A DNA stretch of 64,000 nt from Mikania micrantha (lineage: Eukaryota; Streptophyta; Magnoliopsida; Asterales; Asteraceae), in contig CM018682.1 in the NCBI GenBank assembly GCA_009363875.1, positions 50,847,372 to 50,911,371 on the forward strand, read 5' to 3'. The position numbers were made by a program, and so were the translations under genes. The notes beneath the pieces are model-generated. The model ran no database searches and was not told the origin of the DNA. It saw only the letters and a list, made by a program, of their open reading frames with translations. Below are positions 1 to 10,453 of the stretch, in pieces. Each line of letters opens with the position of its first letter. Position 1 is the stretch's first letter.

Positions 1-37
1 TGTCATCATGTTTAACCGGAGTCACCTTTGAAAACTT

Positions 38-381
38 TTAAGACGATGAAGCTTGTGATGCAGGCCTTGAAGTTTTAACACTTATGATTTCAACATTTGA
101 CTGACTCAACAACTTGTCAGTCTCTTTATTAAGTGTTTGTCTTTTAAAAAAATTGTAATGACATGTCTTTTCCCAAACCAGTTTATCAACCCATTTTAGT
201 TTTTGGAAAAGTTTTTCATTAGGTTTCTTGAAAATCTTATCAACCAATTTTGGGAAAATTAAATGTATTGGTTTAGAATCATCACAGAAAATTTCATCTC
301 GACCTTTAATTGTATAATAGATAATATTATCTGGTTCAGTTACTAAACATTTGTCCCTAGGAATCTCAGATTCTTAACGAC
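38..381 (-). pseudogene. Copia gag/protease-region fragment (older element)
   Basis: The minus strand holds an open frame of about 69 residues (positions 247 to 38), and the same reading continues upstream to about position 381, with phrases such as IIYYTIKGRDEIF and KLVDKIFKKPNEKLFQ. This style of Lys/Trp-rich linker is, as far as I recall, found between gag and protease in SIRE-type plant Copia polyproteins. It is not part of the neighbouring element's own order, because on the minus strand it lies downstream of that element's 3' LTR end at 382. I therefore read it as an older Copia copy into which SIRE1 inserted. It is a fragment with no start codon in context. The lineage assignment is inferred; a different Copia lineage is possible. 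Confidence 0.45.
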
Positions 382-955
382 TGTAGGACCCAGGAAACGC
401 GACGGTTCCTTGCGGATTCTGCTCGGCAGGCCCTCGAATAGTGCGGAATAGGTCGGGGGTTTTCCAATCGAGATCAACTTATCACATGGTCAATCGATGA
501 TAGGAAATCGACTTTTTGCGTAGAAACGATCAAACACGGACCAAGAATCGAAGGTAGATGCAGGGAGGCGCTGAAACCTAGGTTGATATGACAGAGAAGG
601 AACAGAGGTCCTTAGAACATTCTAGTTTGCATGTATATATCACCTGCTGCCATTCGTACGAATGAATCATGCTAATGAACATTCTGCACGAAGTAGACGA
701 ATGAGCTGATCACATGAATGACTCATGCGAATGACTCATTCGTTAGACTCAGTCATTCGCCAGGTGTTCATTCGCACGAATGAACTCAATTCTAGGTTCA
801 TTGTTACAAATGATTAGTTTGTCAAACAAAATCAAAGTTAAACATGTCAAACACAACTAAACATTATATCATACTTGATTTCATTATTAAGAAATGATTT
901 AATACAATCACAACAGATAATTACAAAGAACTACGTACAAGCTATGTATCATCAA
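382..955 (-). repeat. 3' LTR of SIRE1 (truncated)
   Basis: The plus-strand start TGTAGGACC and the following stretch (AATAGTGCGGAAT, then GGGTTTTCCAATCGA) match the SIRE2 LTR at 54687 onward. A TATA-like run lies near 633-640, reading ATATATAC on the minus strand. The region 651-784 is full of CATTCG/CGAATG palindromes, for example CATTCGTACGAATG at 651-664. The other end (TGTTGGTGC... and the polypurine tract in SIRE2) is missing here, so the inner boundary near 955 is approximate and a small deletion has removed the LTR/PPT junction. Confidence 0.75.
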
Positions 956-1604
956 CTTGAACAACTTCATACTTCAAAAACTATTGTGATAGATTTTTCC
1001 AATCAACACTAGCATGTATGTCAAATGCGAAGCATAGATGTATAACCCTCATATATTGCAGCGCTTGCTCCATGTCTTCTAAATCAAAGAAAACATGACA
1101 TCTGTAGAGAGTTTTAACATATTCTTCTAACAGATTGGTCAGCCACATAGGATCAAAAACCCTAATTACATCCCATTTTTCTTCTTTGCACAGAACTATC
1201 ATAGGCTCTGCAGTTCTGCCATCGTCGTACCACCATCGGAAGCTACCCGAAAAGCCTTGAGGCATCTTCCATAAAGGAATAGTCTTCATGACCTTAGGAG
1301 GCAACCACTTCAGGATGACTTTAATTTTCTTCGTTTGAGCATCAATCTCAGGCACATAGTAACGTTCAGGTTGTGAAGGCTATTAGTTGATCCATCTATT
1401 CCTGTATTCAAACTAAATTTTCCTTGCAAACCAAGATGACATCCCCGAGTCTTCGCTATACAACATGTTCAAGCATGCTAATTGATTAACCTCAAATCTT
1501 GTCAACGTCTACAACTCATGCGGGAACCTAAAGTATTGGATTCCATTTTACCTCTTCAACCCATAGCATCTAAGATCATCAAAATAAGCCCATCTCAGGA
1601 TGCA
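956..1604 (-). pseudogene. C-terminal part of the SIRE1 env-like ORF
   Basis: An open frame of 124 residues (1355 to 981, minus) contains LKWLPPKVMKTIP, FRWWYDDGRTAEPMIV and DPMWLTNLLEEYVKTLYRCH. The same order of phrases, heavily broken by stops, is found at about 55380-55770 in SIRE2, directly inside its polypurine tract. Nucleotide similarity continues to about 1599, where the Athila-like LTR begins; the reading resumes at 18387. This is the last part of the third ORF that SIRE-type elements carry after pol. Function is unknown. No membrane segment is evident in this part, so 'env-like' refers to position rather than to proven function. Confidence 0.6.
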
Positions 1605-3284
1605 TGATGTGTTGTAAAACACATTTGTTTATTAGTTTGTTTTTCTTTGGTTTTTGTACATATTTGTACATATTTTTGATTATTTATAGTTGGTACTTAA
1701 AATATTATCATTGTTGCTTGCAGGTCATAAACGAAGACATTTGGAATAAGAATGCAGAGAAGCGAGCTCCAGGTAGTGCGAGAACGGATCAGGAAACAGA
1801 GAGAGGAAGAAATCAGGATTTTCTGGATTGTCGCGCTACGCGAGGCACACAAGTAACCCTATTGCGCTACGTGTGGGGTGGAAAAGACCAAAATGCCCCT
1901 TATTTAATCATTGGGCTAACACGACTGTTTTGTCGGCTTTTGCAGCCCGTCGCGATACGCGACGCATGGAAAAACACAGAAAAATAAATTTTTATAGATT
2001 AAAAGATTACTGGAGGGAGTTTTTAGGGTTACACATGATATGAGGCATTTAGAGAGGTGACAAGAAGTGCTGGGAAGACTTTGAAGGCAAGGATTGACAT
2101 TTGGAAGCCCTAGGATTCATAATCAAGAGTGTACAACATTCGGTTTTTTTTTATTTCTTCTTGTTTTCTACTAAATGATTATGTTTTCTATTCAGTTTTT
2201 GATGGGATCTTTCATTTTTTATGAAATGATTATGGGCTAAAACCTTAGAACTACCTAGGTTATGATGAATATGCATGTTTGACATTGATTTTATTGTTTA
2301 TGGAACATTTGTTTGTGATGAATTATTGACATAATGACTTGGTTTTTATTCTTGGATATGTATTGGTAAAGAATTGTTTATGGTATAATCATTTATTCCT
2401 CATATGCTTTGATGAGTGTCTTTCATAAAATTGGTGCATGTTAGATCAATTACCCTGTGTTATTGACTATTAAATGGGTTGCTAGGCGTAGTATTCCATA
2501 CGAATGATTTTTGTGCTTTAGATGTTCTAAATTTTTAACCAATCTAAAAAGCTGTAAAGTGAGAGATTTTCGATTTGTCTTGTATGTTTGATTACTAGTT
2601 AAAGTATTTGTGAGAAGATTCTTTCTAATTAATTTAACATTCCTTTTTTACTGAATCCACATTGAAATTCCTAGTTATCCCATGCGCTTTGGTGTGTTTG
2701 TGACTTTCATTTCTGTGAGGTAGATTGTCTTTGGGATATGTCATTAATGGGATTGGGTAACTTATGAAGGAAGTCAATCAAACTGGTAGTTTAACAACTT
2801 TTAGGTATCTTGGTTGACATCTTTGAGAAGGGTCAGAGATGCTCTAGGTTTCTTGTAAGTTAGTATCTCCAGATCCCGGTTTCACAATAGTTCCATAATC
2901 AATAAAAGAGGTGTTACGCGTGTATAGGACTCAACCCTAGGTAGTACTTTCATCATCATCACTTTTTAGTCGATTCTTGCTATCTAGTCTTAAGTTGTTT
3001 TAAGTAATTTATTTCTTTTCGTATAATTTTAACTATTTAGTAAAACCCCCCCTTTCAAATCATAATTTTTATTTAACCAAATTTGTATAGATAAGCAATT
3101 GAGTCTGGTTAGCATTTTGTATACAAGTCTGTGGGTTCGATATCCGGACTTGCTTTTGCTTTACTAGTTTCGATAGGTTCACTTGCCTCTTAGTAGTTTA
3201 GTTTTAGATAGTCTAGAGTATAACTCAGTGTCTGGTTTAGTTTTGATTTTTGTTAATTTTAATTGAACTACTTTATGCACATCA
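1605..3284 (+). repeat. 5' LTR of the Athila-like element
   Basis: It is 1680 bp long, begins TGATGTGTTG and ends ATGCACATCA, with the primer binding site 6 bases further on. The last 75 or so bases are repeated at 18311-18386 (shared GTTAATTTTAATTGAAC and ACTACTTTATGCACATCA). It contains hairpin-forming CG-rich palindromes at 1831-1843 (TCGCG cta CGCGA) and 1948-1964 (CGTCGCG ata CGCGACG), also found after pol in the same element. The small ORFs within it are not thought to be genes. Confidence 0.85.
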
Positions 3285-3290
3285 AGTTTT

Positions 3291-3308
3291 TGGCGCCGTT
3301 GCCGGAGA
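3291..3308 (+). other. Primer binding site of the Athila-like element
   Basis: TGGCGCCGTTGCCGGAGA starts 6 bases after the LTR end CACATCA. The TGGCGCCGTTGCC core is the usual primer binding site of Athila and related non-chromovirus Gypsy elements, commonly assigned to tRNA-Asp. Minus-strand DNA synthesis would have started here. Confidence 0.85.
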
Positions 3309-3446
3309 CTTCTTAGTCGATTGTGCTTACTAGTTTTCTTTGCTTATCTGTGCATAGTTGTGTCTTATTTCAGTTTAAGTATTATTGTATTTTATTTCGT
3401 TTATTTTATTTCTAATTAATTCTTTTATTTGTAGGTTTGACAGTGT

Positions 3447-4900
3447 ATGCCACACTTACGCTCACAAGGACCGCCACCTGCGCTTTCATTACCATCAAGA
3501 AGTGATTCAAGGGAGTTTTCAAAAGGTTATACTAGTGAGGTTAGTGCTTCTACTCCTATTTATCCTAATCTATCTAATGCCACATCATCAACATCTAGTT
3601 CTTCCATCCATTTTAGCCCCTGTCTTCCTTTGGCCCCTATGGCCAACCGTCACACGGTTCACCAACAATCCACTAAGGATTTCATAGGACTTAATAATAC
3701 CATCACTGTGCCAAACATCACCAATGAAAACTCATGGCAGATACCCTGGTACATAATGACTGCCACTAACAATTCGCAGTTTAATGGTCGTGATGATGAG
3801 GATACTCCGGCACACATATCTCACCTCACTCGCATTTGTGGTACTTTAAATCTGCAAGGTCTCACTGAAGATGCGATTTTTCTGCAGCTATTTCCTTTCT
3901 AACTTGCGGGAAGGGCTGCCACTTGGCTTGACTCGCACTCACCAAGGTCATTCACTATGTGGGCCAATCTTAAGGATGCGCTCCTTAAGAAATACTTTCT
4001 ACCTGCCAAGGAGGCCCGCCTTCATGATGAGATCCATTCTTTCATAATGGCACCTGATGAGCCATACTAACTTTATTGGGAGAGATTCCAAAATTTGCTT
4101 AGCTGATGCTCCCAACATGGACTTTCTGAATGGGCTCTTGTAGAGAAATTCTTCAATGGGCTTACTTATGAGACTTGTGCTCAATTTAACACATCTGTAG
4201 GAGGCCACCTCATGGGCAAGAGGGATGTGGCTGAGTGCAATGATATGTTTGAGAGTTTTGCCCAGGCTGAGTATGAGCAGCGGTCTGCTAATAGGAATTC
4301 CACTCCTATTACTAGTTACTCCTCTTTAGTGAGGGGAGCTCACCATGTCAATATGGATACTAGTGTGGCAGCTGCTCTTGAAGCCTTGTTGAGAGATGTG
4401 AAGGAGTTTAATATGAAGGTTGATAGGTGAGGGATTTGTAGGGTGGTCATGCTACTTCTGAGTGTTTAGTGGTTAATCAGGGGCAGGTTGATTATTTAGG
4501 AGGTCAAAACCGTGGCAACACTAATCCTTTCAATAACTCCTACAACCAAAATTGGAGAAACCACCCAAACTTCAATTGGGGATCTTCCTGTCATCCCCAT
4601 GATTTCCAATATGGGTAACTCATAACCAGGCGCAGGGTCACTCATCTGGTAGTAATCGAAATCACACATCAGTTTTTGGATGAGAGGCCCCAAGGTCAGT
4701 TTTTGGGTACTACTTAGCCTAATCCAAATTCCTTGTCAAAACAGTTACCACTCGTAGTGGTAAGGGGGTGAGAGAGTTGTCCCAACGGTTGAGTTGGAAG
4801 ATGATGAACCGGTGGATGAGGAGATAGAGATGGAGACTCCTAGAGGGGTGCACATGAGGCCATGCCCAGCAAGTACAGCACCAAACAGTGAGTCTCCTGT
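3447..4900 (+). pseudogene. Athila-like gag (broken)
   Basis: The first open part (3447-3902, 151 residues) has a Ser/Pro/Thr-rich N-terminus followed by a capsid-like start (ITNENSWQIPWYI, FNGRDDEDTPAHISHLTRIC, AIFLQLFPF). After a stop at 3900 the same frame goes on with LAGRAATWLDSHS, FTMWANLKDALLKKYF and, after further stops, WALVEKFFNGLTYETCAQF and GGHLMGKRDVAEC. This is the retrotransposon gag pattern of the Athila/Tat branch of Gypsy elements (FPFSL-x-GRA-x-x-WL, then a KYF motif). A second open part lies at 4212-4430. Gag would form the virus-like particle. At least four in-frame stops make it non-functional. No clear zinc knuckle is visible. Confidence 0.75.
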
Positions 4901-4926
4901 AGAGAAGTCAACTGAGAAGAAACCGG

Positions 4927-5650
4927 TTGAGCTTATTTCCCGATCCTAAGATTGATCATTCTTGTCTTCCATACCCTGCTCGCTTAGCTCATCAGAAGCA
5001 TGCTAGGGAGTACGGTAATTTTCTTGACATGTTCAAACAGTTGAAGATCAATCTACCTTTTATTGAGTCCCTTCAACATATGCCTAAGTATGCCAAATTC
5101 TTGAAGTATTTGTTGAAGCGGAAGGATCATTTACGGAAACTTTCTTATGTTCCATTGAGTGGAGAGTGTTCTACGGTTATTCTAAACAAGCTACCGGAGA
5201 AATTGACAGATCCGGGTATTTTTACAATCCCATGTCTGTTGGTAGTGACACTCAGAGACACGCGTTCGCGGATTCAGGTGCTAGCATCAATTTGATGCCC
5301 AATTCTTTATATTAGAAGCTAGCCCTTGGTGCTCTACTTCCGACGCACACGACGCTTTTTCTTGCTGACTGGACGGTCAAATGTTCACGGGGAATTTTGG
5401 AGAACTTGCTAGTTAAGGTTGACAAATTTGTTTTCCCTGTTGATTTTGTGATTCTTGACATAGAGGTGATCAGACTGTTCCTGTCATTCTAGGTCGTCCT
5501 TTCTTGCAGACCGCTAAGGCCATCATTGACGTTTTTGATGGTAAGCTCACTCTTAGAGTAGGTGACGAGACTGTCACATATGAGGTTGTGAAGTCCGTGA
5601 GACGTCCGAGTGATCAAGATGATTTTAGTGATCCATGTCATTCTGTATAA
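4927..5650 (+). pseudogene. Athila-like gag-pol linker and aspartic protease (broken)
   Basis: The open frame 4927-5295 (122 residues) begins with the linker typical of Athila-type polyproteins (LPYPARLAHQKHAREYGNFL, FLDMFKQLKINLPFIESLQ, MPKYAKFLKYLLKRK, ECSTVILNKLPEKLTDPGIF). After a frameshift near 5235 the protease follows: FADSGASINLMPNSLY is the active-site region with D-S-G-A, followed by VDKFVFPVDFVILDIE and VILGRPFLQTAKAIIDV, the ILGRPFL flap-side motif. The protease would process the gag-pol precursor. A stop replaces a residue just after NSLY, and there is a frame change near 5465, so no functional protease is possible. Confidence 0.75.
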
Positions 5651-6785
5651 TTCATAAATTCATTCTTGTCAAACGTAGATAGGTGTCTTGATTACGTGTG
5701 TGGAGCTGATTTGGTAGTTGAGAATAGTGAGGAGGAGGTAGAGGTGATTGAGGAAAGTGTCTCTGTGATTTCTGAGGTTTTAGAGGTTGATGAGTTGAGA
5801 AAGGAGAGTAACAAACCATCAGTAGAGTCCCCACCTTCTTTAGAGCTTAAGGTTTTGCCTTCCCATTTGGAGTATGCATTTTTAGGTGAGGATTCCACTC
5901 TACCCGTTGTAATCTCTTCTAGGTTGAGTGAGGAGGAGAAGAGTCGTTTGCTTGATGTGCCGAATGTTCATAAGAGTGATATTGATTGGAGACTCTCAGA
6001 TATCCAAGGCATTAGTTCTGCTTATTCCGCACATAGGATACTCATGGAAGATGAGTATAAGCCGGTGGTACAGCCTCATAGACCTTTAAATCCTAATACA
6101 CAAGAGGTCGTGAAGAAAGAGGTGTTGAAGTTGATGGATGCTGGCTTGTTTTATCCCATTTCTGACTCCTCATGGGTGAGCCCGACTCAGGATGTCCCTA
6201 AAAAGTGAGGGATGACTGTTATCATGAATGAGAAGAACGAGCTCATTCGTACTCACACTGTTAAGGGGTGGCGAGTATGCATTGATTATAGGAAAATTAG
6301 CGATGCCACCTGCAAGTATCATTTTCCCCTTCCTTTCATTGACCAGATGTTGGAGCGTTTGACTAGTCAGCAGTTTTACTGTTTCTTAGATGGCTCTTCA
6401 GGGTATTTCCGGACCCCCATTGCACCTAAGTATCAGGAAAAGACCACCTTCACGTGCCCCTATGGCACTTATGCCTATCGTCGCATGCCATTCGGGTTAT
6501 GCAATGCTTCAGCTACATTCCAGAGGTGCATGGTAGTTATCTTTCAGGATATGATAGTCATCGATGGAGGTTTTTATGGATGATTTTTCAGTTTATGGTA
6601 GCTCGTTTGATCAGTGCTTGTCGAATTTGGAGAGGATGCTTAATAGATGTGTGGAGACTAAGTTGATGCTGAAGTGGGAGAACTGTCACTTTATGGTGAC
6701 TGAGAGGATAGTGTTAGGACATATGATCTCTAGAGCTGGTATTGAGGTAGATCAGGCTAAGATTGTGACCATTAGTAAACTTTGA
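5651..6785 (+). pseudogene. Athila-like reverse transcriptase (broken)
   Basis: An open frame at 5666-6208 carries an acidic linker and then EVVKKEVLKLMDAGLFYPIS and SSWVSPTQDVPKK, where a TGA stop falls. The RT resumes at 6212-6583 with GWRVCIDYRKISDATCKYHF, PLPFIDQMLERL, CFLDGSSGYF and YRRMPFGLCNASATFQRCM, and at 6564-6785 with MEVFMDDFSVYGSSFDQCL, where F-M-D-D is the catalytic motif, and LGHMISRAGIEVDQAKI. These are the standard RT blocks of the Athila lineage. The frame changes at about 6570, and a stop follows at 6783. The enzyme would copy element RNA into DNA. Confidence 0.85.
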
Positions 6786-7595
6786 GCACCTTCTAGTGTG
6801 AGATCCATTAGGAGTTTTCTCGATCATGCGGGTTTTTATAGGTGATTTATTAAGAATTTCTCAAAAATCACTAGGCCAATGACTCATGTTCTTGAGAAAG
6901 ATGTCCCATTCGTGTTTGATGAGGAATGCATTAAGGCATTTGAGTTTTTGAAGGAAAAGTTAGTGAGTGCCCCCATCTTAGTTGCCACTGATTAGAGCTT
7001 ACCATTTGAGCTCATGTGTGATGCTAGTGACAAAGCAATTGGAGCTATTTTATGGCAAAGGAGAGAGAAACATTTCCATCCCATTTAATAAGCTAGTAAG
7101 ACTCTTAATGATTCTCAAGAGAATTATACCACCACTAAGAAAGAGCTTCTAGCGATAGTGTTTACCTTTGAGAAATTCCGATCATATCTCGTGCTTTCGA
7201 AGACCACCGTTTTTACTAACCACTAGGCATTGAGATTTCTTTTATCAAAGAAAGATGCCAAACCTCGTTTAATTAGGTGGATTCTTTTGCTATCAGAGTT
7301 TGACATAGGGATTAAGGACAAGAAAGGGGTAGAGAATGTGGCTGCTGATCATCTCTCCCGATTGGAGGATCTGGAGAGAAGTGAGATTCTTGAGCAGGAG
7401 ATAGGAGATAGGTTCCCTCATGATGTGATAAAGTTTGTAGAGGCAGAGAAGCAAGGTATGCCATGGTTCACTGATTTGGCAAACTATCTTGCTCATGGAG
7501 TGGTAATTGAGGGTATGACCACTCAACAGAAGAAGTTCATCCGGGATGCGGGCAAGTACATTTGGGATGACCGATACCTATATCGTGTAGGTTGA
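6786..7595 (+). pseudogene. Athila-like RNase H and connection domain (broken)
   Basis: After a stop at 6783 the reading continues with SIRSFLDHAGFYR, FIKNFSKITRPMTHVLEKD, ALVSAPILVATD-like text, FELMCDASDKAIGAILWQR (first catalytic Asp of RNase H), ASKTLNDSQENYTTTKKELL (catalytic Glu) and then an open frame at 7230-7595 with RWILLLSEFDIGIKDKKGVE and NVAADHLSRLED, the usual end of the domain. At least five in-frame stops are present, several explained by one C-to-T or G-to-A step (for example a stop in place of Gln before ALRFLLSKK). It would degrade RNA in RNA/DNA hybrids. Confidence 0.75.
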
Positions 7596-8752
7596 GATTG
7601 AGTGCTTAGGAGATATTTGAGTAGGAAAGAAGGTTTAGAAATCCTTAAGCATTGTCATGAGGGTTTGACGGGAGGTCATCATGGTCACCACTCCACCACA
7701 TAACAGGGTTTTGATTGTTGCTCTTATTGGCCTTCTGTGGTGAAAGATGCCCTTGAATTTGTTAAGCAATGTGATCCTTGTCAAGGCATCGGAAACATCT
7801 CATCAAAGGATGAAATGCCACAAAAAACCATCCATGTCTTGGAAGTTTTTGATGTGTGGGGTATTGACTTCATTGGACCATTCCCTATGTCAAAAGGGAA
7901 TATGTACATACTCGTGGCGATTGATTACGTGTCCATGTGGGTTGAGGCTCATGCCTTGCCTACTAACGATGCCCGAGTGATGCTTAAGTTTTTAAAGAAG
8001 TTGTTTAGCCGGTTTGGAAGTCCTGGAGCACTTATTAGTGACCATGGCATGCACTTTTGTAATACCATGTTTGAAAACGCTCTTAAACGCTACGGGGTCA
8101 CTCATCGTTTGGCGACCGCATACCATCCGAAACAAGCGGTCAAGTGGAAAATGCGAACTGAGGAGTGATGAGAATCCTAGAGAAAACCGTTGGGAAGAGT
8201 CGTAAAGATTAGTCCGACAAGCTAGACGATGCATTGTGGGCATTTAGAACGGCTTACAAAACACCTTTAGGCACCGCACCTTATATGATCGTCTATGGTA
8301 AAGCATGTCATCTTCTTGTAGAGTTGGAACATAGTGCTCTTTGGGATCTCAACACGTTAAATCTTGATCTTACCGAGGCGGCGAGGAAACGGTTTTTCCA
8401 AATCCATGAGTTGGAAGCACTTCGTGATGCGGTCTATGCACGTTCGTTGAGTATTAATGAAAAGGCCAAATGATTGCATGACCAGAAGTTGAAGGGTTGG
8501 ATAGAGGTTAAGAAAGGTGATCGGATTTTGCTTTACAATTCCCGATATAAGTTGTTTGAGGGAACACTTAAGTCCAAGTGTACGGGTCCTTATGTGGTTG
8601 AAGAAGTGCTTCCCTATGGTACCATTGAATTGCAAAATAAGGTTGATGGAAACACATCGAAAGTGAATGGTCATAGGTTGAAACACTACATTGGAGGACC
8701 ATTGGAGGAGAACAATGAGGAGGAAGAGATCCTTCTCGAGACACCCAAGTGA
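7596..8752 (+). pseudogene. Athila-like integrase (broken)
   Basis: The zinc-binding N-terminus is seen as HCHEGLTGGHHGHHSTT, then VKQCDPCQGIGNIS (the C-x-x-C pair) near 7760. The catalytic core in the frame 7737-8168 reads VWGIDFIGPFPMSKGNMYIL (first Asp), FGSPGALISDHGMHFCN (second Asp) and YGVTHRLATAYHPK; the Glu region that should follow is disrupted (QAVKWKMRTEE, then a stop). Further pieces at 8234-8473 (WAFRTAYKTPLGTAPYMIVY) and 8474-8752 (GDRILLYNSRYKLFEGTLKS, GPYVVEEVLPYGTIEL) are the C-terminal domain typical of Athila integrases. Stops separate the pieces. Confidence 0.8.
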
Positions 8753-9535
8753 GAAGACGGATGAAGGGTTCTTGGGATGAAAACCAAGTGTAAAGTGTGT
8801 AATGTGGTAATTTTTAAGTGTTTCGATTTGTTTTTCGTTTTGGTTTTTGTGTTTCGTTTTTGTTTTGTGTGTTTTAATGTTTTTTGGAGGTTCTTTGAGC
8901 TTTTTGATGCAAGGGAAATGAAATTGGGGTGCCTAAGACTCTTTACAGTAGGTTTGGGAAATTATGTGTGAAAATTTGGCTAAGGCATGGAAATCTGGAA
9001 AATTATTTGGAAAAATTACATCGTCGCGTCACGCGACGCACATGGGGACAACTATTGCGCTACGCGATAGATTATAGTCAACAAGCGGGTCAACAAATCC
9101 TCGCGTATCGCGAGGATTCTTTCTGTCCTTGTCGCGGTACGCGACGACTCTATAGACAGGTAAAATGCTTTTTTTCAAGCCTAGATCAAATTTTACCCCA
9201 AATTCACACAACCCCACCTCCGGTGATTTACCTTTCTCTATAAAAACCACCACCGTCCACTAACCTCTACCACCATCAAATCCACCCATGAACATCAACC
9301 ACCACACCTCATCTCTTCTTCATCGTTTTTATCACCATTTTCACCATAAAACCACCATAGCCGGATCTTACACCAAGGAAAGAGGAAGTTTTTCATTTCT
9401 TCACATTTTAGGAGTGTTTTTCAGTTGACTATTAGGTAATGTATGCACATATTCGTTTTTATTAGTCCATGTTTGGTTTTCTTCATTTCAAGTTAGCTTT
9501 TAGGTTTGAGTTGGCTGTCTTGCTTTGTTCTTGTT
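8753..9535 (+). other. Noncoding 3' internal region of the Athila-like element
   Basis: No ORF with recognisable homology is present. The stretch begins with a T/G-rich run (about 8820-8890), then a group of perfect CG-rich palindromes: CGTCGCGT c ACGCGACG at 9022-9038, ATCCTCGCG tat CGCGAGGAT at 9097-9117 and GTCGCG gta CGCGAC at 9131-9145, plus a weaker GCGCTACGCG near 9057. A C/A-rich stretch with many CCACC repeats follows (9210-9360). In Athila elements this zone can carry an env-like ORF; none is seen. It ends where the Copia element starts at 9536. Confidence 0.6.
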
Positions 9536-10221
9536 TGTTGGAATATAAGGACTGATGAGCAAAACCACTGAAGCCACACACCTAAATAAAACTGCGGAAA
9601 GACAAGCCGCGGATGCTCCTCTTCCGATTGAAGAACTGATTCAACATCGGAAGACTCTCAGCGGAAGCTTCGCCAAAAAGAAGTGTCGCTGAACCTGTTT
9701 CCCTTAGAAGACAAAGGCTGATCATCGGAAGACAACCTCTATATCGGAAGAAGTCAAATGACTCAGAAGACAATATTCTCTTCCCAATTAACTGATTATT
9801 TAATCAGCTTCCGATGAACAAACTTTCGACGGAATAAACACTGAACTTCAGCACATCTACATCAACATCGGAAGACCTGAAGATTCTTGTTTTTGTTATT
9901 GTTGACTTTGTATTTGTACTGGTCTGATTGTATTAGTGTCTATAATAATGTCAGCTGTTTGTCTTATTACTTCTTGTGTTGTATTGCATAATGTTTGGGT
10001 ATTTAAGTCCCAACATTCTCTAAATAATTAAGGATCACTTCCCCCATATTTCCTTGTGCTTTCTATCTCTCATCTTCTCTCTTCTCTAGGCAAGAAAACT
10101 AAAACAACGAAAATAATTTGTGCAAAACTTTAGAGGGAGCTGAAACCCAAGCTTTGACTAAGTGTCTAAAGCATTGTTCCGGGTTAAAACAGCTACTACT
10201 CCAGATTCTTGTAGTTCAACA
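9536..10221 (+). repeat. 5' LTR of the nested Copia element
   Basis: It is 686 bp long, begins TGTTGGAATA and ends GTTCAACA, with TGTTG/CAACA terminal inverted ends, followed after two bases by the primer binding site. A TATA-like TATTTAAG lies near 9999. It contains several copies of CGGAAGA (for example 9655, 9736, 9870) in its first 350 bases. No 3' partner survives, so age cannot be estimated from LTR divergence. Confidence 0.88.
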
Positions 10222-10223
10222 AT

Positions 10224-10236
10224 TGGTATCAGAGCC
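10224..10236 (+). other. Primer binding site of the nested Copia element
   Basis: TGGTATCAGAGCC lies 2 bases after the LTR end and is complementary to the 3' end of initiator Met tRNA, the normal primer of plant Copia elements. Confidence 0.92.
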
Positions 10237-10453
10237 TTGTCCTTAGTCTTTTTTTAACCATCAAGACTAAAACTCAAAGCTCTAATTGATATCTTGTTGT
10301 TTTAGTTTTTTGCACTCTATCTCTTCTGTTTTTCTTGTTTTCTTTAATCTGTAGGAGTTTGATTTTTGAACTAATCTGTGTTCAAAAGTCATTCTAACAA
10401 ATTACCTTGAGTTCTCATCAATAGTTAGTTTGCTCATAATTATTTGTGAACCA

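Noticed and set aside
1604..2043. ORFs of 127 and 71 residues near the window start
   Set aside because: They lie within the Athila 5' LTR and show no homology to known proteins.
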